In this document: positions 9,079 through 14,273 of the stretch, piece after piece
Numbering within the stretch: the stretch's first letter is position 1
Layout: every line of letters starts with the position of its first letter
NCBI GenBank assembly: GCA_016200125.1
Contig: JACQFK010000152.1
Span: 1-14,273 of the forward strand
Direction of reading: 5' to 3'
DNA: 14,273 nucleotides
From: Planctomycetota bacterium
GTDB lineage: Bacteria; Planctomycetota; MHYJ01; JACPRB01
Notes under the pieces: model-generated
Databases searched by the model: none
Seen by the model: only the letters and a program-made list of their open reading frames with translations
Told to the model about the DNA's origin: nothing
Made by a program: the position numbers and the translations under genes

Positions 9079-9207
9079 GGTACCAGGTGCGAAGTACCAC
9101 GTACCAGGAGCCCCCCACCGCTCCCTGATCTCCTTGACCTTCCACGAAGTCTTCAGGACGACGTGCGCGCAGCGGCTCCTGTCACCTGGTACCTGGTTCT
9201 TGGTACC
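9079..9207. repeat. Short intergenic element with imperfect inverted ends (REP- or MITE-like)
   Basis: The 34-base left end (9079-9112) and the reverse complement of the right end (9174-9207) match at about 26 of 34 positions, ungapped; both begin GGTACCA and end CAGGAGCC. Within the arms GTACC recurs several times. The 61-base core has no clear repeat or coding potential. It fills the gap between the converging hpnG and the minus-strand cysteine-rich gene. Transcribed, it would form a long hairpin on either strand, so it could act as a two-way terminator. I see no transposase nearby. Whether it recurs in the genome cannot be seen here. Confidence 0.6.
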
Positions 9208-9215
9208 TCGCGCAC

Positions 9216-9782
9216 CTACTTCGGAACGGTTTGATGCGGCGGCGTGCCCGACTTGCTGCAGACCTTCTTCAGCGCCGAGGATTTCTTCTTGCAGTCCTCC
9301 TCGTGCTTGAACTCCTTCTCGAAGTCCGCGGTCGCCGCGCAGCCCGTGCAGGCGTAGCGGATCCGGGCGCGGTCGGGGGTCTTCTGGCCGGGCGCGGTCT
9401 TCAGGCAGTACTCCACCTTCTCGGGCTTCTTGCCGCAGACCGGGCAGGCGCCGTCCTTCAGATCGGAGTCGAGGAGATCCTTCTGGTCGTCCTTGCAGTA
9501 GTGGCCCTTCGCGGTCTTCTCCGCGCCGCAGGGACCGGGCTTCTTTTCGACCGGTTTGAATTCCGGGATGTTGGGCAGGTAGGCTTTCGGATCGGCCGCG
9601 AACCGCGCCGGACAGCTTTGTCAGCAGAACCCGATGACCTGCCCTTCGTAGAGCACCGTGAGGCTGTTGCGCGCCTTCTGGTTCGGCTTGACCGGACACT
9701 TCGCGTTGATGGGCTCGCCGCCCTGCGGCGACGCGAAACCCATAACCGCAACCACGGCGACGAGCAGCGTTCTCATGTCCAT
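9216..9782 (-). CDS. Exported cysteine-rich YHS-like protein with an in-frame UGA, candidate selenoprotein
   Basis: Read from ATG 9782, the frame has a short signal-like start (MDMRTLLVAVVAVMGFASPQ), then NAKCPVKP, a hydrophobic strand and LYEGQVIGFC. TGA follows at 9623-9621 and the same frame continues as QSCPARFAADPKAYLP up to TAG at 9218-9216, 188 residues in all. The join reads FC-UGA-QSC...F..DP..Y, the YHS-type metal-binding pattern FCC..C...F..DP..Y, with UGA replacing the second cysteine. The part after the UGA is plainly coding: it is lysine- and cysteine-rich with HYC, CPVCGKKP, EYC, YACTGC and further cysteines, resembling zinc ribbons. Alternatives are a Cys TGC-to-TGA nonsense mutation, a sequence error, or a 53-residue product ending at the UGA. 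Starts at 9803 and 9776 are also possible. A -10-like TAGAAT lies at 9790-9785. No function beyond metal or redox binding can be claimed. Confidence 0.6.
9593..9610 (-). promoter_or_regulatory. Possible bacterial SECIS hairpin just after the in-frame UGA
   Basis: On the minus strand, 10 bases after the UGA, CGGCGCG-GUU-CGCG-G-CCG folds into 7 G-C pairs with one bulged G and the apical loop GUU. The first loop base is G, 18 bases downstream of the UGA. As I recall it, the bacterial SECIS pattern asks for a small apical loop with G in its first two positions 16-37 bases after the UGA; this fits. In so GC-rich a sequence a chance hairpin is possible, so the evidence is supportive only. Confidence 0.4.
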
Positions 9783-9823
9783 AGATTCTACGCGTTCAAG
9801 CACCCATAAATCGCGGTCTTTGA

Positions 9824-9852
9824 TTGACCTTCCACGGAGCTTGCGCTAACCT
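9824..9852 (+). promoter_or_regulatory. Probable promoter for the receiver-DUF4388 gene, giving a leaderless message
   Basis: TTGACC (9824-9829, five of six consensus bases) is followed after exactly 17 bases by TAACCT (9847-9852, three of six). Transcription would begin about 6-7 bases later, which is the GTG start codon at 9859 itself. No Shine-Dalgarno sequence precedes that GTG, consistent with a leaderless transcript. Confidence 0.45.
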
Positions 9853-9858
9853 TTGCCG

Positions 9859-10638
9859 GTGGCTCCAGTCAAAATTCTCCTGATCGACCCCGATCCCGCG
9901 ACGCGCTCCGTCGTTTCGGCCGCGCTCGACGGCCGCGGGTACGAGATCTCGCCTCTCGAAGACGGCGAAGTGGGGCTGCTCGGCGCCATCTCCTCCCTTC
10001 CGGACGTCATCCTCCTGAGCGCCGCCGCGCCCCGGCTCGACATCCCCAACTTCGTGCGGACGCTGCGGACCCGGCCGGAGTCGGCGCTGGTGCCGGTGAT
10101 CTTCATCGGCGATCAGGCCCCGATCGAGGAGCAGATCCAGGGCTTCCAGCTGGGGTCGGACGACTTCCTCCACCGGCCGCTCGATCCGCGCGACCTGGAA
10201 CTCCGCATCGCCGTGGCGAACAAGCTGCGGCAGAAGGCGGAGAACATGCTCCGGCCCAAGCCCATGGACATGATCGACTTCTCCTCGCCCGGCATCATGA
10301 CCGCCTTCAAGGGGACGCTCGACCAGATCGGCCTGCCGTCGATCCTGTCGCTCGTCGACATGGAGCGGAAGACCGGGATGTTGGTGCTGATCCTCGAGCC
10401 CGGCAAGGAGAAGGCGCGGATCCACTTCCACGACGGCCGGGTGGTGCGGGCCGCCTACGACAAGAAGGACCGGCCCAAGAACGCGCAGATGATCTACGAG
10501 CTGCTCGCCCACACCGAGGGCAAGTTCGAATTCCGCAACATGATGATCGACGCCAAGGACGAGGTGCAGAGCCCCACCGCCCACCTGCTCCTGGAAGGGG
10601 CGCGACTGATCGACGAAGGGCGTCACCGGGCCCAATAG
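9859..10638 (+). CDS. Pseudo-receiver fused to DUF4388 (PATAN) domain
   Basis: A 259-residue cytoplasmic regulator-like protein. Residues 4-120 follow a CheY-type receiver: KILLIDPDP gives the acidic pocket (D10, D12). The phosphorylated Asp, expected in the strand ILLSAAAPRLD, is Ser54, and the conserved Lys is Arg106 in FLHRPLDP. It therefore probably cannot be phosphorylated normally. Residues 151-228 match DUF4388/PATAN: GTLDQIGLPSILSL, RKTGMLVL, IHFHDGRVVRAAY and HTEGKFEFRN. Such receiver-PATAN proteins occur in two-component and motility or secretion-related signalling in several phyla; the target here is unknown. I preferred GTG 9859 to TTG 9853 because the receiver begins at residue 4 and the promoter placement fits. 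It is divergent from the cysteine-rich gene, and no kinase is visible nearby. Confidence 0.85.
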   Translation: MAPVKILLIDPDPATRSVVSAALDGRGYEISPLEDGEVGLLGAISSLPDVILLSAAAPRLDIPNFVRTLRTRPESALVPVIFIGDQAPIEEQIQGFQLGSDDFLHRPLDPRDLELRIAVANKLRQKAENMLRPKPMDMIDFSSPGIMTAFKGTLDQIGLPSILSLVDMERKTGMLVLILEPGKEKARIHFHDGRVVRAAYDKKDRPKNAQMIYELLAHTEGKFEFRNMMIDAKDEVQSPTAHLLLEGARLIDEGRHRAQ

Positions 10639-10664
10639 CCCGCCCTCATTTTCCAACGCTTTCC

Positions 10665-10693
10665 GTAACATCCCCCGCCTCCACTGTTATTAT
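10665..10693 (+). promoter_or_regulatory. Promoter for the structured leader and DUF1501 gene
   Basis: GTAACA (10665-10670, four of six consensus bases) and TATTAT (10688-10693, five of six) are 17 bases apart, in a locally A/T-rich patch. Transcription would start near 10699-10700, exactly at the first base of stem P1 of the leader, giving a 5' leader of about 147 bases. Confidence 0.5.
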
Positions 10694-10698
10694 TTATG

Positions 10699-10774
10699 GG
10701 CCGGACGGGCGAATGAGAATTCGCCCTCCCGAAGGGTGTTAAGTAAAGGAGACCCAGGAGCGGGATGTCCGGCC
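10699..10774 (+). ncRNA. Predicted three-way-junction RNA in the DUF1501 leader (riboswitch-like, unrecognised)
   Basis: Three helices fit together with almost no unpaired junction bases. P1 pairs GGCCGGAC (10699-10706) with GTCCGGCC (10767-10774), 8 bp. P2 is GGGCGAAT-GAGA-ATTCGCCC (10707-10726), a perfect 8-bp stem with a GNRA tetraloop. P3 pairs TCCCG (10727-10731) with CGGGA (10761-10765), and after an internal loop GGGT (10734-10737) with ACCC (10752-10755), closing a purine-rich 14-base loop. The P1 3' strand also lies in the palindrome TGTCCGGCCGGACA (10766-10779), so it could fold with the following GGAC instead. It does not match the c-di-GMP, cobalamin or SAM classes as I remember them. 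The helices were found by eye, with no energy calculation. Confidence 0.5.
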
Positions 10775-10797
10775 GGACAGGTTCAAGTCGTTTCCTG

Positions 10798-10839
10798 GGG
10801 GGGCTGCACCCTCCGGGAGGACGATAACCACTAGGGGGG
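10798..10839 (+). promoter_or_regulatory. Hairpin and competing pairing with the DUF1501 Shine-Dalgarno site
   Basis: GGGGGG (10798-10803) can pair with CCCTCC (10809-10814) around the loop CTGCA. The same CCCTCC could instead pair with the Shine-Dalgarno run AGGGGGG (10833-10839), which is 7 bases before ATG 10847. The two pairings exclude each other, giving a plausible switch between open and closed translation start. Confidence 0.35.
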
Positions 10840-10846
10840 CGAGCCG

Positions 10847-12181
10847 ATGAGCATCCTGACCAACGGCAATTCCAGCAGCGATCCGACCTTCCGTCCCTGC
10901 TGCCGGCGCGAGTTCCTCTATACCGGCCTCATCGGAGGTCTCGGCCTCACCCTGGGGAGCTTCCTCAAGATGAAGGACGCCCAGGCCCAGGGCAAGCCCG
11001 CCGGCAAGGAAGCCCATGCCAAGTCGGTCATCCACATCTATATGCCCGGCGGCATGGCGCATCAGGAAACCTTCGACCCGCATCCCAACGCCCCCATCGA
11101 ATATCGCGGCCCCCTCGCCACCGTCCCGACGAAGATCAGCGGCGAGGTGTTCAGTGCGAACCTCCCCAAGATCGGCCAGGTCGCGGACAAGATCTGCGTC
11201 ATCCGCTCCATGACCCACGGCGAGGCCGACCACGACCGCGGCACCCACAACATGTTCACGGGCTACCGGCCGAGTCCGGCGATCCAGTTCCCCAGTTTCG
11301 GCTCGGTCGTCTCCCACGAGTACGGCTCCCGGAAGAACATGCCGCCCTATGTCTGCATCCCCGGCCAGCCCAACACCTTCGCGGGCACCGGCTATCTGAG
11401 CAGCGCCTACGGCCCCTTCGCGCTGGGCGCCGATCCCGCCTCCAAGGGCTTCCAGGTCCGCGACATCACGCTCCCGGGTGGCGTCAACGCCGAGCGCTGG
11501 GCCAGGCGCCAGGGCCTGCTCTCCACCGTGGATTACCACTTCAAGCAGATGGAGAAGTCCGACGCCCTCGACGCGATGGACTCCTTCTACAACCGCGCCT
11601 ACGCGATGATCTCCTCCAAAGAGGCCCGCGAGGCTTTCGACCTGGGAAAGGAGACGGAGGAGATGAAGACGGCCTACGGCAACAACGGCGCCGGCATGCG
11701 CCTGCTGCTCGCCCGCCGCCTCGTCGAGTCCGGCGTACGCTTCGTGTCCCTGACCTACGGCGGCTGGGACATGCACGACAACATCAAGAACGGCATCGAG
11801 AACCAGTTCCCCCCCTTCGACCAGGCTTTCGCCACGCTCGTGAACGACCTGGATTCCCGCGGCCTTCTCGATTCCACCCTGCTCATGATTTCTTCCGAGT
11901 TCGGGCGCACCCCGAAGATCAACGCCACCAACGGCCGCGACCACTGGCCGAAGGTGTTCAGCGTCGTCCTCGCCGGCGGCGGCATCAAGCGCGGGGTCAT
12001 CTACGGCGCGTCGGATCCCACCGGCGCCGAGCCCGAGCGCGACGCCGTCTCGATCGAGGACCTGGCCTCCACCGTGTATGACCGGCTCGGCATCGACTCG
12101 GACAAGAAGCTCATGGCCCCGGGCGACCGTCCGATCGACATCGTCCGCGGCGGCAAGGTCATCAAGGAGATCTGCGCGTAG
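10847..12181 (+). CDS. DUF1501 family protein, Tat-exported, sulfatase/alkaline phosphatase-like fold
   Basis: A 444-residue protein of the DUF1501 family (PF07394), related to the alkaline phosphatase/sulfatase superfamily; its substrate is not established. A twin-arginine signal is clear: RREFLYTG at residues 20-27, then a hydrophobic stretch to AQA near residue 45, indicating folded export. Family motifs include GGMAHQETFDPHPNAP, HGEADHDRGTHNMFTGYRP, YGGWDMHDN around 304-312, SSEFGRTPKIN (349-359), and NGRDHWPKVFSVVLAGGG with D365 and H366, probably part of a metal site. The strong Shine-Dalgarno AGGGGGG 7 bases upstream fixes ATG 10847. The gene has a long structured leader and lies 45 bases before a PPC-domain secreted protein. 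This pairing is typical of Planctomycetota, where such genes are expanded. Confidence 0.9.
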   Translation: MSILTNGNSSSDPTFRPCCRREFLYTGLIGGLGLTLGSFLKMKDAQAQGKPAGKEAHAKSVIHIYMPGGMAHQETFDPHPNAPIEYRGPLATVPTKISGEVFSANLPKIGQVADKICVIRSMTHGEADHDRGTHNMFTGYRPSPAIQFPSFGSVVSHEYGSRKNMPPYVCIPGQPNTFAGTGYLSSAYGPFALGADPASKGFQVRDITLPGGVNAERWARRQGLLSTVDYHFKQMEKSDALDAMDSFYNRAYAMISSKEAREAFDLGKETEEMKTAYGNNGAGMRLLLARRLVESGVRFVSLTYGGWDMHDNIKNGIENQFPPFDQAFATLVNDLDSRGLLDSTLLMISSEFGRTPKINATNGRDHWPKVFSVVLAGGGIKRGVIYGASDPTGAEPERDAVSIEDLASTVYDRLGIDSDKKLMAPGDRPIDIVRGGKVIKEICA

Positions 12182-12226
12182 TCTCCCGGACCGCGCTCCC
12201 GCGAGGCCCTTGATACGAGGTATTGC

Positions 12227-14273
12227 ATGAACCGTGGGTCCGTCCTGGCGCTGCTGCTCCTCCTGGGGCTGCCGGCCGCCGCCAAGGAGTCGCCCAATCT
12301 GACGCGCGTCGCGCCCCGCGGCGCCCAGCGCGGCACCGAGGTCGACCTCGTCCTCTCCGGCAGCCAGCTCAAGGACGCCCAGGAGATCTTCCTCTACAAG
12401 CCCGGGCTCGAAGTGCTCAAGCTCGAGGCGGCGGACGACAAGACCGTCAAGGTCCGCCTCAAGATCGCCGCCGACGCCGCGCTCGGCGAGCACACGATGC
12501 GGCTCCGCACCGCGACGGGCATCAGCGACCTGCGCACCTTCTTCGTGGGGCCCTTCCCGCTGATCGACGAGAAGGAGCCGAACAATAACTTCAAGGCGCC
12601 CCAGAAGATCGGCATGAACGTCACCGTGTCGGGAGTGATCACCAACGAGGACGTCGATTATTTCTCGGTCGACCTCAAGAAGGGCGAGCGCCTGTCGCTG
12701 GAGCTGGAAGGCATCCGCCTGGGCACCTCTCTCTTTGACGCCTACATCGCGGTCCTGGACACGAAGCGCTTTGAGCTCGCCTCGGCCGACGACACCGCCC
12801 TCCTCATGCAGGATCCCTACCTCACGATGCTCGCGCCCGAGGACGGCACCTACATCATCCAGGTGCGCGAGACGTCTTACGGCGGCGGCGACAACGGCGC
12901 CTACCGCCTGCACGTGGGATCCTTCCCCCGGCCCGTCTCGGTCTATCCCTGCGGCGGCAAGGCCGGCGAGGAGATCGACGTCACCTTTCTCGGCGACGCC
13001 TCGGGCCCCCTGAAGAAGCGCATCAAGCTGCCGGATGCCCCCGTGGAAAAGCACGGCGTCTACGTCGAGGACAACGGCCAGTCGCCCCCCTCGCCCAACT
13101 ACCTGCGCGTCTCCGAGTTCCCCAACGTCCTCGAGCAGGAACCGAACGACACGCGCGAGACGGCCACGGCCACGACGCTTCCGCTGCCCCTCGCGCTCAA
13201 CGGACAGATCGAGAAGGACGGCGATGTGGACTGGTTCCGTTTCCGGGCGAAGAAGGGCGACAGCTACGAGATCCGCGCCCACGCCCGTGCGGTCCGCTCG
13301 CCGCTCGACCCGGTCCTCACGCTCTACGCCGCGGGCGGGGCGCAGATTGCGACCAACGACGACCAGGGTGGCCTCGACGCGGCCGTCCGCTTCAACGCCC
13401 CCGCCGACGGCGACTACGAGCTCGTGATCCGCGACCACCTCCACAAGGGAGGCGTCGGCTTCGTCTACCGCATCGAGTTCAACAGCGTGAAGCCCTCGGT
13501 CTACACGCACATCCCGGCTTACGACCGCGAGCCCCGCGACCAGATCCGCCAGTGGATCGTGGTGCCCAAGGGCAACCGCTTCGCCACCTGGATCCGCGCC
13601 AACCGCCAGGGCTTCAACGGCGCCCTGAACCTGGCTTTCGAGGGGCTGCCGGAAGGGATCACGGTTCTCGCCGACCCGGTCGCGTCCGAAGTCGACCGCG
13701 TGATCGCCGTGTTCGAAGCGGCGCCGGAGGCGAAGATCGCCGGCTCGCTGATCAACGTGGTGGCCCGTTCCGCGGACCCCGCCCAGAAGGTCGAGGGCGG
13801 CTTCCGCCAGGACGTCAACCTGGTCTACGGGCCGCCCAACAACACGATCTACTACGGGGCCCGGGTGCCGAAGCTGGCGGTGGCCGTCGCCGAAGAGGCC
13901 CCCTTCAAGCTGAAGATCGTGGAGTCGAAGGTCCCCATCGTCCAGAACGGCTCGATGAATCTGAAGGTCGTGGCCGAGCGGAAGGAAGGCTTCACGGCGC
14001 CGGTCGAACTGCGCTTCCTCTGGACGCCTCCGGGCATCGGCGCGCAGGTGACGGTCGCCCTTCCCCAGGGCCGGAACGAGGTCGCCTATCCCATCAGCGC
14101 CAACGGCAACGCGGCGGCGAAGACCTGGAAGGTCGCGGTCATCGGATCGGCGCCGGGCGCCAACGGGACGGTCTGGGTCTCCTCCCAGCTTGCGCCCCTG
14201 ACGATCGCCCCGCCCTACGTGGCGATGAAGATCGAGATGACGACGGCCGAGCAGGGCAGGGAAGCCGACGTGG
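12227..14273 (+). CDS. Secreted protein with two pre-peptidase C-terminal (PPC) domains, incomplete at right end
   Basis: From ATG 12227 the frame is open for 682 residues to the window end. GAGG lies 6 bases upstream, fixing the start. Residues 1-19 are a signal peptide (MNRGSVLALLLLLGLPAAA). Residues about 22-110 look like an immunoglobulin/TIG-type domain starting NLTRVAPRGAQRGTEV. Two PPC domains follow: the first about 115-228 begins EKEPNNN and has DVDYFSVDLKKGERL; the second about 303-416 begins EQEPNDT and has DVDWFRFRAKKGDSYEI. The rest has beta-rich repeats with PEGITV and PPGIGAQVTV phrases. PPC domains bind surfaces or partner proteins and are usually found in extracellular proteins. 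It follows DUF1501 by 45 bases, probably in one transcript. No catalytic domain is visible before the edge, and the true C-terminus is unknown. Confidence 0.88.
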   Translation, partial: MNRGSVLALLLLLGLPAAAKESPNLTRVAPRGAQRGTEVDLVLSGSQLKDAQEIFLYKPGLEVLKLEAADDKTVKVRLKIAADAALGEHTMRLRTATGISDLRTFFVGPFPLIDEKEPNNNFKAPQKIGMNVTVSGVITNEDVDYFSVDLKKGERLSLELEGIRLGTSLFDAYIAVLDTKRFELASADDTALLMQDPYLTMLAPEDGTYIIQVRETSYGGGDNGAYRLHVGSFPRPVSVYPCGGKAGEEIDVTFLGDASGPLKKRIKLPDAPVEKHGVYVEDNGQSPPSPNYLRVSEFPNVLEQEPNDTRETATATTLPLPLALNGQIEKDGDVDWFRFRAKKGDSYEIRAHARAVRSPLDPVLTLYAAGGAQIATNDDQGGLDAAVRFNAPADGDYELVIRDHLHKGGVGFVYRIEFNSVKPSVYTHIPAYDREPRDQIRQWIVVPKGNRFATWIRANRQGFNGALNLAFEGLPEGITVLADPVASEVDRVIAVFEAAPEAKIAGSLINVVARSADPAQKVEGGFRQDVNLVYGPPNNTIYYGARVPKLAVAVAEEAPFKLKIVESKVPIVQNGSMNLKVVAERKEGFTAPVELRFLWTPPGIGAQVTVALPQGRNEVAYPISANGNAAAKTWKVAVIGSAPGANGTVWVSSQLAPLTIAPPYVAMKIEMTTAEQGREADV

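Noticed and set aside
9621..9623. TGA read as tryptophan or glycine under an altered genetic code
   Set aside because: TGA ends the squalene synthase, ATPase and hpnG genes at family-typical C-termini, so it is a stop in this organism.
9007..9699. A minus-strand frame of 230 codons overlapping the cysteine-rich gene and hpnG end without needing a UGA
   Set aside because: It reads arginine-, glycine- and proline-rich sequence with no cysteine pattern and runs through the inverted-repeat element into hpnG. The YHS motif and CXXC pairs exist only in the other frame.
10766..10800. tRNA-like T-arm (GGTTCAAGTC) in the DUF1501 leader
   Set aside because: No 5-bp T-stem closes the loop, and no acceptor, D-arm or anticodon arm can be placed around it.
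12223..12588. A plus-strand frame of 121 codons starting with TTG at 12223
   Set aside because: It is frame-shifted relative to ATG 12227, which has a signal peptide, a ribosome binding site and PPC domains continuing to the window end.
10739..13510. A minus-strand open frame of 923 codons over the DUF1501 and PPC genes
   Set aside because: Antisense shadow of well-supported secreted proteins on the plus strand; no motif or start site supports it.

Overview
The window is a high-GC bacterial segment, with no rRNA, tRNA, CRISPR array or insertion sequence visible. The secreted DUF1501 protein followed by a protein with two pre-peptidase (PPC) domains is typical of Planctomycetota and also common in Acidobacteriota, so one of these phyla is my best guess. 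The hopanoid genes and the DUF4388 regulator fit either. TGA ends several ordinary genes here, so the genetic code is standard.

Layout, left to right. (1) Bases 1-2898, minus strand: an ABC exporter of the LolD/MacB type. It has an intact ATPase (2203-2898) overlapping an FtsX-type permease that runs off the window. The permease is broken near 1180 by a reading-frame change and an apparent loss of about 40 codons. (2) Bases 2998-9074, plus strand: a hopanoid block made of a eukaryote-type squalene synthase, a cyanobacterial/plant-type IspH, squalene-hopene cyclase, HpnH and HpnG. Together they supply C5 isoprenoid units, join two farnesyl diphosphates to squalene, cyclise it to hopene, and build the C35 side chain by adding adenosine (HpnH) and removing adenine (HpnG). 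(3) Bases 9079-9207: a short intergenic element with imperfect inverted ends, between converging genes. (4) Bases 9216-9782, minus strand: a small exported, cysteine-rich YHS-like protein. Its reading frame holds one in-frame TGA exactly where the family has the second Cys of its FCC..C motif, making it a candidate selenoprotein. (5) Bases 9859-10638, plus strand: a pseudo-receiver fused to DUF4388, probably on a leaderless message. (6) Bases 10665-10846: a promoter and a roughly 147-base leader predicted to fold as a compact three-way junction, ahead of (7) a DUF1501 Tat-exported protein (10847-12181) and (8) a PPC-domain secreted protein that runs off the right end.

Most unusual are the possible selenocysteine codon, the structured leader before the DUF1501 gene, and the pairing of a eukaryote-type squalene synthase with bacterial hopanoid genes. 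All of this was read by eye; no homology search or RNA folding was run.
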